Positions 1-9,567 of a stretch of DNA of 64,000 nt are shown here, in pieces. The position numbers and the translations under genes are program-made. The notes under the pieces are model-generated. The model had not been told where the DNA came from and searched no databases. It saw only the letters and a list, made by a program, of their open reading frames with translations. The DNA lies in contig NZ_JAIHLP010000002.1 of the NCBI RefSeq assembly GCF_020009625.1, forward strand, positions 3,224,001 to 3,288,000, written 5' to 3'. Positions within the stretch are counted from its first letter, which is position 1. Each line of letters opens with the position of its first letter. Source of the stretch: Leifsonia poae (lineage in GTDB: Bacteria; Actinomycetota; Actinomycetes; Actinomycetales; Microbacteriaceae).

Positions 1-1403
1 TCGCGCACATACTCGTACGCCTCCGGGATGCCGAGGTTCAGTACCTGCTGATGACGTGACGGCACCGGGATGCGCCCGCCGGTCTGCATCACCCACTCCG
101 GATGCGCCCGCGCGAGGTCTGAGTCGAGGTTCACCATCTCGGGCTCGAACCACAGACCGAATTGCATGCCGAGCCCGCGCACCCGCTCGATCAGGGGCGT
201 GAGGCCGCCCGGCCACACCTCTTCGTCCACATACCAATCGCCCAGACCGGCACGGTCGTTGCGCCGGTGCCGGAACCAGCCGTCGTCGAGGACGAACCGT
301 TCGACTCCCACCTCGGCGGCACGGTCGGCGAGGGCAAGCAGCCGGTCGAGGCTGTGGTCGAAGTAGATCGCTTCCCACACATTCAGTGTCACCGGTCGCG
401 GGGTGCGGGGATGCTGCGGCCGGGCACGCAGGTGCCGGTGCAGGCGCCGGGCCTGGTCGTCGAGACCGTCGCCGTACACGCCGTAGACCCAGGGCGAGCG
501 GTAGCGCTCGCCACGCGCGAGGACGATTTCGCCCGGAAGGAGCAGTTCCCCGCCGCCGATGACCTGTTCGCCGCTGGAGAGCCGTTCCGCATAGTGCCGG
601 TGGTTGCCGCTGAAGCCGACGTGAACGCCCCACACCTCGCCGCCGGCGAAGCCGAATCCGGGTTCGCCGACGCTGAGAAGCGTGGCCGCATCGGGTCCGG
701 TTCGGCCACGTCGACCTTCGCGCAGGTGGATGCCCACCCCGAGTTCGCGGCGCTGCGGTGTGCGCTCCTTTCCCCAGCGCCCGGCGAAGTCCAGGATCTC
801 GCGGCCCCGGGCGGGCACGGGGAAGGCGGGCGCCAGATCGTCCAAGCGGTAGGTGTCGCCGCGGTTCTGCAGTTCAACGGAGATCCGCAGCACTCCGGCG
901 GGGGAGAGCTCGAGGTGGATCGTCACGGCGAGCTCGGCTTCCGGGTCGAATGCGGTGACCCGGATGCGGCCGCCTCCGTCGATCGTGCTGAGTCGCGCAT
1001 CCGGTTCGCCGGAGGTATCGGTGACGGTTCCGCTGTCGGCGTGCAGCCACAGTTCGGTGGTTCGGAACCGGGGCGCCCAGGCGCGTCCGTCGCGACTGCC
1101 GCTGAGCCCGGGGCGACCTGTCCAACCGGTGTGCGATTCGGGCAGAACGGCCAGCCGGATGGGCTCGTCGGCCGTGTTGTTGGCCCAGGCGCGGGTGTCG
1201 CCCACGGCCAGGGCGACGGCGTCGCCGGCCGTGAAGTCGCCGAGGTCGGCGCCCCAGTGCACGATGGCGGGGAGCAGGGATCCGCGCAGGTCGAGCAGCG
1301 CACCGACCCCGGCAGAGCGCAGGTATACGAACCGATCGGCGGCGCGCGTCCCGTCCTCCGTGACGCTGACGACGTTTGCGGGTTCAGGGTATTCAGCGGG
1401 CAT
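1..1403 (-). CDS. Alpha-galactosidase, GH36 family (3' part cut off by the window edge)
   Basis: Hydrolyses terminal alpha-galactosides such as raffinose or melibiose; no signal peptide is visible, so it is probably cytosolic. About 467 codons are present, translated from an ATG at 1403. The N-terminal half is the beta-rich domain of GH36 enzymes. The barrel begins with the family motif LDDGWF near residue 371 and GLWFEPEMVN near residue 415, both highly characteristic of GH36. The KWD nucleophile and the acid/base aspartate would lie beyond base 1, so catalytic competence cannot be judged here. It is divergent from the dehydrogenase at 1478 with a 74-bp gap. Family call is firm; substrate is unknown. 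Confidence 0.9.
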   Translation of the reverse strand, partial: MPAEYPEPANVVSVTEDGTRAADRFVYLRSAGVGALLDLRGSLLPAIVHWGADLGDFTAGDAVALAVGDTRAWANNTADEPIRLAVLPESHTGWTGRPGLSGSRDGRAWAPRFRTTELWLHADSGTVTDTSGEPDARLSTIDGGGRIRVTAFDPEAELAVTIHLELSPAGVLRISVELQNRGDTYRLDDLAPAFPVPARGREILDFAGRWGKERTPQRRELGVGIHLREGRRGRTGPDAATLLSVGEPGFGFAGGEVWGVHVGFSGNHRHYAERLSSGEQVIGGGELLLPGEIVLARGERYRSPWVYGVYGDGLDDQARRLHRHLRARPQHPRTPRPVTLNVWEAIYFDHSLDRLLALADRAAEVGVERFVLDDGWFRHRRNDRAGLGDWYVDEEVWPGGLTPLIERVRGLGMQFGLWFEPEMVNLDSDLARAHPEWVMQTGGRIPVPSRHQQVLNLGIPEAYEYVR

Positions 1404-1477
1404 CGGTGCTCCTGATCGACTTAGTTTCTTGACAGAAGTATTGCACGCCCTGGCTGTCGTCGGCGGGGAGCGATAGC
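1404..1477. promoter_or_regulatory. Divergent promoter region between GH36 gene and dehydrogenase
   Basis: A locally AT-rich stretch (TTAGTTTCTTGACAGAA, 1421-1437) lies between two divergent starts and contains a TTGACA hexamer at 1429-1434. TTAGTTT followed by TTGAC resembles half of a ROK/NagC-type operator, which would suit a sugar gene, but no clean dyad is present. GGGGAG at 1465-1470 is the ribosome binding site of the + strand gene. Confidence 0.3.
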
Positions 1478-2755
1478 GTGTCCGGCATGAGAATCCTCCT
1501 GGTCGGCGCTGGCGGAGTGGGCGACGCCATCGCCAAGATCGCTGCACGACGCTCGTTCTACGAAACCATCGTGGTGAGCGACTACGACCTCAGCCGCGCC
1601 GAACGCACGATCGCCTGGATCGAGGCTCGCCACGGCGCCGATGTCGCCGGACGGTTCACCGCCGCGGCGATCGACGCCTCCGACCCGGATGCGGTCGCGG
1701 CCGTCGCCCGTCAGCACGGCGTCACCCATGTGATGAACGCCGTGGAGCCGAAGTTCGTCCCCACGATCTTCGCGGGAGCCCTGGCGGCCGGCGCCGACTA
1801 CCTCGATATGGCGATGAGCCTCTCGGAGCCGCACCCGACCGACCCGTACGCGAAGACCGGGGTCAAATTGGGTGACGACCAGTTCGCCCAGCGCGGCGAC
1901 TGGGAGACCGCCGGCCGGCTCGCGCTCGTCGGCATGGGGGTCGAGCCCGGGCTCAGTGATGTGTTCGCCCGTTACGCGGCCGACAAGCTGTTCTCGCAGA
2001 TCGACGAGCTCGGCACCCGTGACGGCGCCAACCTCGTCGTGCGCGACTCCGACGGAAACGAGATCTTCGCGCCGTCGTTCAGCATCTGGACGACCATCGA
2101 GGAATGCCTCAACCCGCCGGTCGTGTTCGAGAAGGACGCGGGCTGGTTCACCACCCCGCCGTTCAGCGAGCCCGAGACCTTCGACTTCCCCGACGGCATC
2201 GGCCCCGTCGAATGCGTGAACGTCGAACACGAGGAAGTGCTGCTCATGCCGCGCTGGATCGATGCGAAACGGGTCACGTTCAAATACGGTCTCGGCGAAG
2301 AGTTCATCGGCATCCTGCGCACCCTGCATCAGCTGGGTCTCGATTCCACGACACCGGTGCGCGTTCGTAGCCAGGACGGGCCGGTCGAGGTCGCGCCCCG
2401 GGATGTGGTGGCCGCTGCTCTGCCGGACCCCGCGACCATCGGCCCTCGGATGACGGGCAAGACCTGCGCCGGAGTCTGGGTGACCGGTCAGGGTCTGGAC
2501 GGTGCGCCGCGCGAGGTCTACCTCTACCATGTGAGCGACAACGAGTGGACGATGCGTGAGTACGAGGCCCAGTGCGTCGTGTGGCAGACCGCGCTCAACC
2601 CGGTGATCGCGCTCGAACTCCTCGCCACTGGCGTATGGAGCGGCACCGGTGTGCTCGGCCCGGAAGCGTTCGACGCCGAACCGTATCTCACCCTGATGGC
2701 CCTCCCCGTCGACGAGGGCGGCTACGGCCAGTCGTGGGGTCTCCGCGAATCCTGA
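1478..2755 (+). CDS. Saccharopine dehydrogenase-like NAD(P)-dependent oxidoreductase
   Basis: 425 aa. Begins with a Rossmann fold, LLVGAGGVGDAIAKIA, followed by an acidic-end strand (VVSDYDLSRAE). The C-terminal domain resembles the saccharopine reductase / carboxynorspermidine synthase superfamily, so the reaction is probably reductive condensation or cleavage of an amino acid-carbonyl pair; the substrate is not recognisable. The GTG at 1478 is chosen because GGGGAG ends 7 nt upstream; an in-frame ATG at 1487 is the alternative. No other lysine or polyamine gene is adjacent. Family is well supported, function is not. Confidence 0.8.
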   Translation: MSGMRILLVGAGGVGDAIAKIAARRSFYETIVVSDYDLSRAERTIAWIEARHGADVAGRFTAAAIDASDPDAVAAVARQHGVTHVMNAVEPKFVPTIFAGALAAGADYLDMAMSLSEPHPTDPYAKTGVKLGDDQFAQRGDWETAGRLALVGMGVEPGLSDVFARYAADKLFSQIDELGTRDGANLVVRDSDGNEIFAPSFSIWTTIEECLNPPVVFEKDAGWFTTPPFSEPETFDFPDGIGPVECVNVEHEEVLLMPRWIDAKRVTFKYGLGEEFIGILRTLHQLGLDSTTPVRVRSQDGPVEVAPRDVVAAALPDPATIGPRMTGKTCAGVWVTGQGLDGAPREVYLYHVSDNEWTMREYEAQCVVWQTALNPVIALELLATGVWSGTGVLGPEAFDAEPYLTLMALPVDEGGYGQSWGLRES

Positions 2756-2769
2756 CGGGGATCCGGATG

Positions 2770-2790
2770 CATTGTTCGAAATGAACAATG
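2770..2790. promoter_or_regulatory. Inverted repeat, possible operator
   Basis: CATTGTTC and GAACAATG (8-bp perfect arms, 5-nt spacer) sit 15 bp after the dehydrogenase stop and about 120 bp before the next start. No T-run follows, so a protein binding site is as likely as a terminator. The local AT-richness is unusual for this genome. Confidence 0.35.
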
Positions 2791-2907
2791 ACAGATTGTG
2801 ACATATTACGCAGCAACCCGTATGTTCACTGAAACGAGAACGGCTGAGGGCGGCTTCGAGGGGGAGCCCGATTCGAAAGCCCGGCCGGGTGGGCAGCGGG
2901 AGGTCGC

Positions 2908-5900
2908 GTGAAGCTTCGTGTTTCGGTGGTCGAGTTCACCGACGATGTCAGCACGCGGCTTCGCGATGTCGTGCTGACCGTCGACGCGACATCGACCATC
3001 GGAGAGGTCGCGCGCGCCCTCGTGCGCGGAGGTGCGGGGCACCCGCGACTTCTGCCATTCGCCGTCCGGCGCCAGGCACCGCTGACCGTGCGGGTGACCT
3101 ATCCCGACGGCACGGTTCTCATTCTCGACGCCGGCGATACCGTTGCCGGTTCGGGGCTGGTCGCGGGCACGGAGGTCGAGCCGGTGTTCGAGGCGTTTCC
3201 GGGCCCAGGCGATCGGGCACGATCGCCGATCGCCACGCTCACCGTGCTGAGCGGAGAGCAGGAGGGGGTGCAGTTCCTCGCCGTCGGTGCCGAGACCACG
3301 GTCGGGCGCGGCCGAGGCAACCGGATCGAACTGCAGGATTCCGGAGTGTCCCGTCGGCACGCGGTGCTTCGACGCGTCGGCAATCTGGTGGAGATCGAGG
3401 ATCTTGGGTCGGCGAACGGTACGGCCGCCATCGATGAGGCCGGGAACCGGGTGGAGAACACTGGTTCGCCGATCCGTGTCGGGGCACGGGCTCTGGTCGA
3501 AATCGGCACCGTTCTGATCCAGGTCGACGTCGGTCCGCCTCCTGTGCCCGATCCTGAGGTCGCGGGGAGCGTTTTGCATCTGCAATCGCCGCGGGTCGAC
3601 CCTGTGTTCGCGCCCGAACCGATCGAACTACCCGTCCCGCCAGAGCCTCCGGAACCCACCCGATTCCCCCTCATCGCCATGGTGGCGCCCCTGATGATGG
3701 GGGCCGTGCTCTTCGCCACGACGAAGTCGCTGCTGAGCCTCCTCTTCGTCGGCCTCTCGCCGCTGATCATGCTCGGCTCCTGGTTCGACACCAGGCTCAC
3801 GCGACGGAAGACGACACGGGCGAAGCAGCGCGTGTTCGACGAAAGCCTCACAGCGGTGGAAAACGAATTGGCCGCGAACCTCCGCCGCGAGCAGACGGCT
3901 CGGGATGCCGAAACGCCGACTGCTGTCGAGCTCGCGGCGTACCCGGGGGCCGGCGATCTGAGGCTCTGGTCACGCCGGCCCGAGCATCGCGCGTTCCTGG
4001 AGCTTCGCCTCGGCACAGCTACCCTGCCAAGCCGCCGGGCGATCCGCCTTCCGCCGCGGGGGACGATCCCCGCCGACCGATGGCAGGACCTCTCCCGGTT
4101 GCATGATCGCTTCTCGGCGATCCCCGATGTGCCTCTTCTGGAGCGCCTGGACCGCAGCGGTTCGCTCGGTATCGCGGGACCGGAGTTCTGGGCGTCGTCA
4201 GTGACCCGCGCGCTGCTCGTGCAGCTTCTCGCCCTGCACTCGCCGGCCGACCTCGTCTTCACCGCGTTCGCCAATCCGGAGCAGTCCGAGGACGAGTGGT
4301 CGTGGTTGAAGTGGCTGCCGCATGTCGACTCGGTCTACAGCCCGATCGCGGCACCGCATCTTGCCGCCGATGGACGCAGCGCGAGCATCCTCCTTGCTGC
4401 CCTCGAGGGTCTGATCACCGCACGCGCGGCCACCGCGGGTGCGGGGTCGGTGCGGTCGCGGATGGCAGGTGACGCAGCGAATGCGGAGGAACGTCTTGCG
4501 CCGGCGGAGGCGAGACACCCCGGCCCGGCCGTGATCGTGCTCGTGCTCGCGGATCCGGTCACCGACCGCAGTCGTCTGGTCGGCCTCGCCGAAGCCGGTG
4601 CCGATGTCGGGGTGCATGTGCTCTGGGTCGCCTCCGGAATGAAGGGGATACCGGCCGCGTGCCGAACAGTGGTCGAAGCGCACGCCGACGACTGGCGCGT
4701 GCACTTCGTTCGCCAGGGCGAGGTCGTGCCCCTCACCGCGGTGAATGACATCGGACGGACAGCCGCGAGCACGTTCGCCCGCGAGCTCGCGCCGATCATC
4801 GACGTCGGCGCCCGCGCACTGGATGAGAGCGATCTGCCGAGCAGTGTCGGCCTCGCACAGGTCGTTCCCGGTGACGTCCTCGGCTCCGGCGACTCCATCG
4901 TGAAGAACTGGCGGCGCACCGACAGCCTGCTCTCCGGGTGGACGGTGGGAACGGAACGAGAATCCGGGGGGCTGGCGGCGATCGTCGGCCAGGGCAGTGG
5001 CGGTCCGGTCGAGATCGATCTGCGCACGCACGGTCCGCACGCCCTGGTCGGCGGAACGACCGGGGCCGGCAAATCCGAGTTCCTTCAATCGTGGATGCTT
5101 TCGCTCGCGTCGAACCATGCTCCCGATCGCCTCACCTTTCTCCTGGTCGACTACAAGGGCGGCGCGGCCTTCGCCGACTGCGTCGATCTTCCACACACCG
5201 TCGGCCTCGTCACCGACCTCGACACCCATCTCGTAAGACGGGCGCTGACGTCGTTGCGGGCCGAACTCCGCTACCGCGAGGAGCTGCTCGCCGAGAAGAG
5301 CGCGAAAGATCTGGCCGCCCTCGAACGACGTGCCGACCTCGACGCGCCGCCGTCGCTGGTGATCGTGATCGACGAATTCGCCGCGCTGGTGAAGGAGATT
5401 CCCGAGTTCGTCGACGGTGTGATCGACGTCGCCCAGCGTGGCCGATCGCTCGGACTCCACCTGGTGATGGCAACGCAACGGCCCGCCGGAGTGATCACAG
5501 ACAACCTTCGTGCGAACACCAATCTGCGTGTCGCGCTGCGAATGGCCGACCTCGCCGACAGCACCGATGTGATCGGTGTCGCCGATGCGGCAGAGTTCTC
5601 TCCGGCGATTCCCGGCCGGGCCGCAGTGAAGGTCGGAGCAGGTCGGCTCACCCACCTGCAGACCGGCTATCTCGGCGGGCGCTCCGACTCCGAACACCGG
5701 GAGTCTGTGGAGATCCGAGATCTCGGGTTCGGCGAACAGACCCCGTGGATTCTCCACCCTGAGATTCAGCCCATCCCGACTCGCGTTCGGAAAGGTCCGC
5801 GCGACATCGAGGTTCTCACAGCGAACATCCGCCGCGCAGCGACGACAGCGGGCACACGACGACCTCGAAGACCGTGGGTCGATCCGTTGCCCGAAGTGTT

Positions 5901-7590
5901 GCCGCTCTCATCGGAGCTGCTCGCCGGCACAACAGCCTCCTCGGCGTCGGCCCGCTCGAATGGCACCATCGTCGGGCTGATCGATGAACCCCACCGGCAG
6001 CGGCAATCGCCCTATAGAGTCGCCTTGTCCGAGGTCGGGAACGTCGCGATCCATGGTGCCGCCGGCACCGGCAAGACCACGGCGCTCATCACACTGGCGG
6101 TCGCCGCGATCGCTGCTGAACCGAACACCCGCATCTACGGCGTCGACAGCAGTGGTGGACGTTTGGGTGCCCTGACGATCCTCCCGAACACCGGTGACAT
6201 CGTGCCCGGCGACGATCGCGACCGCATCGTTCGTCTCCTCGGACTCGTGAAGCGCGTGATCTCCGAACGATCGGTGACCGGCGCGACCGAACCCCCTGTC
6301 CTCCTTCTCGTGGACGGCCTGGCCTCCTTCCGCGACACCTACGAGCACCGCGGAGGCGGGTCCGATCCATTCGGCGATCTCGTGGAGATCGCCGCCGGCG
6401 GACGCACGGTCGGCGTGCATCTTCTCCTGACGGCGGAGCGCTCCAACGCGATGCCCACCTCGCTCGCATCGAGCGTGCCGGAACGTCTCGCCTTCCGCCT
6501 CACAGCAGAGACCGACTACCAGACCCTCCGCGTCTCGGTCGATGTGCTGGGCAGGGCCGGTCCTGGTCGTGCTGTGAGGATCGGGACCGAGGAGGAAGTC
6601 CAGTTGGCGCTTCCGGGTGTCGGCGCCGAGGCGGCCGACACCGACCTCGCGCTCGAGGAGCTTGCGGAGGCACAACGCCGGCGACGGGTCGCCGCCCCGG
6701 TCGCCGTCCCGGCCGTTCCACAAGCGATCCCACGATCTGCCATTGCACACACGCCAGGCGCACCGGAGCCGTTCGCCATCGACACGGTCCACATGGCGCC
6801 GGTGGCGGCCCCATCCCGAGGCCTGCTTCTGGTGACTGGGCCGGCCGGCTCCGGGCGAACCACCGCGATCCGATCGATCCTCGAATCCCTTCGTATGCGG
6901 AGCGAGGCCGAATCGTCTCCGATCGATGCGGTCCTGATCGCACCTCATCGATCCGCCCTTCGCGACGTGCGCCTCTGGAGCGACGTCGCCGACGCCACCG
7001 TTGCGCGCGACGAGACGATCTCCAGCCTCATCCGCGCGCTCGGTGGCAGAGCGGGGCCGACGGCTGTGCTCCCGCCGATGCCTCTCATCGGAACCGCGCC
7101 GGCCGCCGAGGGAGAGCAACCCGCTCCAGAGTCCGGGAGCTTCCCGTCGCCGGGCGCGCGGGGGATCGTCGTGATCGAAGACATCGGCGGATTCGAGGGA
7201 ACCGGTGCTGAGCACAACCTCGCCATTCTGCTGAAACTTCTGCGGCGCAGCGACCTCACCACCATCGTCGAAGCAGAGAACGCCACCCTCGGAACCGTCT
7301 GGGAACTCGCGACCCCGCTCCGCGGTGCACGATGGGCACTAGCGCTTCAACCCGATGCCAACGACACCCCGACTGTCTTCACCACCCCGTTCACGCACGC
7401 CCGACGTGCCGAATATCCTCCCGGGCGTGGGTTCCTGGTAGAGAACGGAAACCTCCGAGGTGTGCACATCGGCCTGCCCGATTCTGCCGGTTCCGATCGG
7501 TCGCCCGGAAACGGCCGGGAAGGCGAACCCGGACGAGCGCACCCCGAGCCCTATCGGAGGGTCGGCGGCGTGGATAGAGTGAGCGCATGA
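2908..7590 (+). CDS. EssC/EccC-like FHA-FtsK/SpoIIIE triple-ATPase (type VII secretion-type motor)
   Basis: 1560 aa. Visible order: an FHA/ubiquitin-like N-terminus (about 1-95); a classical FHA domain (about 105-175; VGRGRGNRIE, SRRHAVL, LGSANGT), which binds phosphothreonine; a Pro-rich linker; two close membrane segments (about 252-295); then three FtsK/HerA-type ATPase domains. ATPase 1 has GGTTGAGKSE near 714 and IVIDEFAAL near 820. ATPase 2 has GAAGTGKTT near 1049 and a Walker B without the usual acid pair (LLLVDGLASF). ATPase 3 has GPAGSGRTT near 1309 and VVIEDIGGF near 1420. This is the architecture of the T7SS motor EssC, with FHA at the N-terminus as in Firmicutes. No EccB/D/E, EsxA/B or mycosin gene is in the window. 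GTG start with GGGAGG 4 nt upstream. The end overlaps the next gene by ATGA. Confidence 0.85.
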   Translation: MKLRVSVVEFTDDVSTRLRDVVLTVDATSTIGEVARALVRGGAGHPRLLPFAVRRQAPLTVRVTYPDGTVLILDAGDTVAGSGLVAGTEVEPVFEAFPGPGDRARSPIATLTVLSGEQEGVQFLAVGAETTVGRGRGNRIELQDSGVSRRHAVLRRVGNLVEIEDLGSANGTAAIDEAGNRVENTGSPIRVGARALVEIGTVLIQVDVGPPPVPDPEVAGSVLHLQSPRVDPVFAPEPIELPVPPEPPEPTRFPLIAMVAPLMMGAVLFATTKSLLSLLFVGLSPLIMLGSWFDTRLTRRKTTRAKQRVFDESLTAVENELAANLRREQTARDAETPTAVELAAYPGAGDLRLWSRRPEHRAFLELRLGTATLPSRRAIRLPPRGTIPADRWQDLSRLHDRFSAIPDVPLLERLDRSGSLGIAGPEFWASSVTRALLVQLLALHSPADLVFTAFANPEQSEDEWSWLKWLPHVDSVYSPIAAPHLAADGRSASILLAALEGLITARAATAGAGSVRSRMAGDAANAEERLAPAEARHPGPAVIVLVLADPVTDRSRLVGLAEAGADVGVHVLWVASGMKGIPAACRTVVEAHADDWRVHFVRQGEVVPLTAVNDIGRTAASTFARELAPIIDVGARALDESDLPSSVGLAQVVPGDVLGSGDSIVKNWRRTDSLLSGWTVGTERESGGLAAIVGQGSGGPVEIDLRTHGPHALVGGTTGAGKSEFLQSWMLSLASNHAPDRLTFLLVDYKGGAAFADCVDLPHTVGLVTDLDTHLVRRALTSLRAELRYREELLAEKSAKDLAALERRADLDAPPSLVIVIDEFAALVKEIPEFVDGVIDVAQRGRSLGLHLVMATQRPAGVITDNLRANTNLRVALRMADLADSTDVIGVADAAEFSPAIPGRAAVKVGAGRLTHLQTGYLGGRSDSEHRESVEIRDLGFGEQTPWILHPEIQPIPTRVRKGPRDIEVLTANIRRAATTAGTRRPRRPWVDPLPEVLPLSSELLAGTTASSASARSNGTIVGLIDEPHRQRQSPYRVALSEVGNVAIHGAAGTGKTTALITLAVAAIAAEPNTRIYGVDSSGGRLGALTILPNTGDIVPGDDRDRIVRLLGLVKRVISERSVTGATEPPVLLLVDGLASFRDTYEHRGGGSDPFGDLVEIAAGGRTVGVHLLLTAERSNAMPTSLASSVPERLAFRLTAETDYQTLRVSVDVLGRAGPGRAVRIGTEEEVQLALPGVGAEAADTDLALEELAEAQRRRRVAAPVAVPAVPQAIPRSAIAHTPGAPEPFAIDTVHMAPVAAPSRGLLLVTGPAGSGRTTAIRSILESLRMRSEAESSPIDAVLIAPHRSALRDVRLWSDVADATVARDETISSLIRALGGRAGPTAVLPPMPLIGTAPAAEGEQPAPESGSFPSPGARGIVVIEDIGGFEGTGAEHNLAILLKLLRRSDLTTIVEAENATLGTVWELATPLRGARWALALQPDANDTPTVFTTPFTHARRAEYPPGRGFLVENGNLRGVHIGLPDSAGSDRSPGNGREGEPGRAHPEPYRRVGGVDRVSA
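7575..7586 (+). promoter_or_regulatory. Leaderless -10 promoter of the HerA-like gene
   Basis: TAGAGT (7575-7580) ends 6 nt before the ATG at 7587, so transcription could start at the start codon even though the gene also overlaps its upstream neighbour. Confidence 0.4.
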
Positions 7591-9542
7591 GCGACGTCGA
7601 CGCCCTTGCGAAAGCCCAGGCCGAGGCGGCAGCAGCCGCCGAAAGCGCCGCCAGACTGCAGGCCGAGGCCGCCGAGGCGCTGAAACGGGCGCAGGATGCG
7701 GCGGCCGCGGCACAAGCGCAGGCGGAGGCCGCCCAGGAGGCTGTCGCGGCGGCGCAGGCCCAAGCCGACGCGCAGGCCCAAGCCGACGCGCAGGCCCAAG
7801 CCGACGCGCCGGCTCCGCAGCCTCCAGTGGCCGAAGTGCCTCCGGCCGACCCCGGCCCGGCCGCTCCGGCCGCCCCGGCGCCGGCCGCCCCCGCCACCCC
7901 GGGTGCGCCCCTCAGCGCCGACCAGGTCGCCGTGATCCGGGACGGCTACGCGTTCGCCGGCGCCGCGCTCGAGATGGGGGCGCTCGTGAACGGCGACGCT
8001 CAGCCCGATGTGCCCATCCGCATCCCGTTGGCGATGACGAACCGGCACGGACTCGTGGCCGGTGCCACCGGAACGGGCAAGACCAAGACGTTGCAGGTGC
8101 TCGCCGAACAGCTGGCCGCGCAGGGCGTTCCGGTGTTCGCTGCCGACATCAAGGGAGACCTCTCCGGCATCGCGACCCCGGGGGAGTCGAACGAGAAGCT
8201 CCTGGAACGCACGAAGGGGATCGGCCAGGACTGGTCGCCGCACGCTGCGGTCACCGAGTATTTCTCGCTCGGGGGTGTCGGCAAGGGCATCCCGATCCGG
8301 GCCACGGTCGCCGGGTTCGGCCCCCTGCTGCTGTCGAAAGTGCTCGGGCTCAACAACACCCAGGAGTCGAGTCTCGGTCTGGTGTTCCACTATGCAGACA
8401 AGGCCGGGCTGCCCCTGCTCGACCTGAGCGACCTGCGGGCCGTTCTCACCCATCTGAACAGTGCTGACGGCAAGGCCGAGCTCACCGACCTGGGCGGCCT
8501 GTCCAGTGCGACAGTGGGTGTCATCCTGCGCGAGCTGATCACATTCGCCGATCAGGGGGCCGACACGTTTTTCGGCGAACCCGAGATCGACACGAGCGAG
8601 TTCCTGAAGCTCGCCCCCGACGGCACCGGCGTAGTCAGTCTGCTGGAGGTGCCCGGCGTGCAGGACAAGCCGGCCCTGTTCTCGACCTTCTTGATGTGGT
8701 TGCTCGCCGATCTGTTCAACGACCTGCCCGAGGTGGGCGACCTCGACAAGCCGAAGCTCGTGTTCTTCTTCGACGAGGCTCACCTGCTGTTCAAGGACGC
8801 GTCGAAGGATTTCCTCGCCTCGATCACCCAGACCGTGCGCCTCATCCGGTCGAAGGGTGTCGGCATCTTCTTCGTGACCCAGACCCCGAAAGACGTGCCC
8901 TCGGATGTGCTCGCCCAGCTGGGATCGCGGGTGCAGCACCAGCTGCGCGCGTTCACGCCCGACGATGCCAAGGCGTTGAAAGCCACCGTCTCCACCTATC
9001 CCAAGTCGGGTTACGATCTGGCCGAGGTGCTGCAGTCCCTCGGCACCGGCGAGGCGATCGTCACGGTGATGAACGAGAAGGGTGCACCGAGCCCGGTGGC
9101 CTGGACCCGGTTGCGCGCGCCGCAGGGGTCGATGTCGCCGACGCCGGACGCTCAGATCGACGCGACCGTCGCGGCGTCGCCGCTGCTCGCCAAATACGGC
9201 ACCGCCATCGACCGCGACTCGGCCCGTGAGATGCTCGGTCGCAAGCTGGATGCCGCTGCGGCCGCTGCCGAGGAGCAGGAGCGGGTGCTCGAGCAGGCGA
9301 AGGCCGCGGTCGACGCGCAGAAGGAGGCCGAGAAGGCCGCCGCGGCTCAGGCGAAGGCGCAGAAGGCGGCGGACGCCGAGTACAACCGTCTGCTCAAGGC
9401 GACCGGCCCGACGACCGGGGCCAGGCGCACCACGTCGAAGCCTCAGCCGAATCTGCTGGACCAGGTGCTCGGATCCAAAGCCACCTCATCGATCCTCACC
9501 GGCGTCGTGGAGGGCATCTTCGGCACCCGCCGCCGCCGCTGA
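7587..9542 (+). CDS. HerA/DUF853-like ATPase with Ala/Gln-rich coiled-coil N-terminus
   Basis: 651 aa. Residues 1-75 are an Ala/Gln/Glu-rich predicted coiled coil, followed by a Pro/Ala linker (to about 112). The ATPase then carries GATGTGKTKTLQV (Walker A, about 157-169) and VFFFDEAHLLF (Walker B, about 391-401). Further motifs are SITQTVRLIRSKGVGIFFVTQ and DVLAQLGSRVQHQLRAF. These match the DUF853 / YjgR branch of the HerA-FtsK superfamily, hexameric motors of poorly defined function. A second Ala/Glu/Lys coiled coil follows at about 550-600. ATGA overlap with the EssC-like gene suggests co-translation, so two FtsK/HerA-fold motors may be made together. No partner nuclease (NurA) is nearby. 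Confidence 0.8.
   Translation: MSDVDALAKAQAEAAAAAESAARLQAEAAEALKRAQDAAAAAQAQAEAAQEAVAAAQAQADAQAQADAQAQADAPAPQPPVAEVPPADPGPAAPAAPAPAAPATPGAPLSADQVAVIRDGYAFAGAALEMGALVNGDAQPDVPIRIPLAMTNRHGLVAGATGTGKTKTLQVLAEQLAAQGVPVFAADIKGDLSGIATPGESNEKLLERTKGIGQDWSPHAAVTEYFSLGGVGKGIPIRATVAGFGPLLLSKVLGLNNTQESSLGLVFHYADKAGLPLLDLSDLRAVLTHLNSADGKAELTDLGGLSSATVGVILRELITFADQGADTFFGEPEIDTSEFLKLAPDGTGVVSLLEVPGVQDKPALFSTFLMWLLADLFNDLPEVGDLDKPKLVFFFDEAHLLFKDASKDFLASITQTVRLIRSKGVGIFFVTQTPKDVPSDVLAQLGSRVQHQLRAFTPDDAKALKATVSTYPKSGYDLAEVLQSLGTGEAIVTVMNEKGAPSPVAWTRLRAPQGSMSPTPDAQIDATVAASPLLAKYGTAIDRDSAREMLGRKLDAAAAAAEEQERVLEQAKAAVDAQKEAEKAAAAQAKAQKAADAEYNRLLKATGPTTGARRTTSKPQPNLLDQVLGSKATSSILTGVVEGIFGTRRRR
7755..7808 (+). 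repeat. 3 x 18-bp in-frame tandem repeat in the coiled coil
   Basis: The unit CAGGCCCAAGCCGACGCG occurs three times in perfect tandem and encodes QAQADA repeats inside the N-terminal helix of the HerA-like ATPase. Identical copies suggest a recent slippage expansion. Confidence 0.9.
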
Positions 9543-9567
9543 CGCCGCTCCCGCAGCTTTCGCGGGG

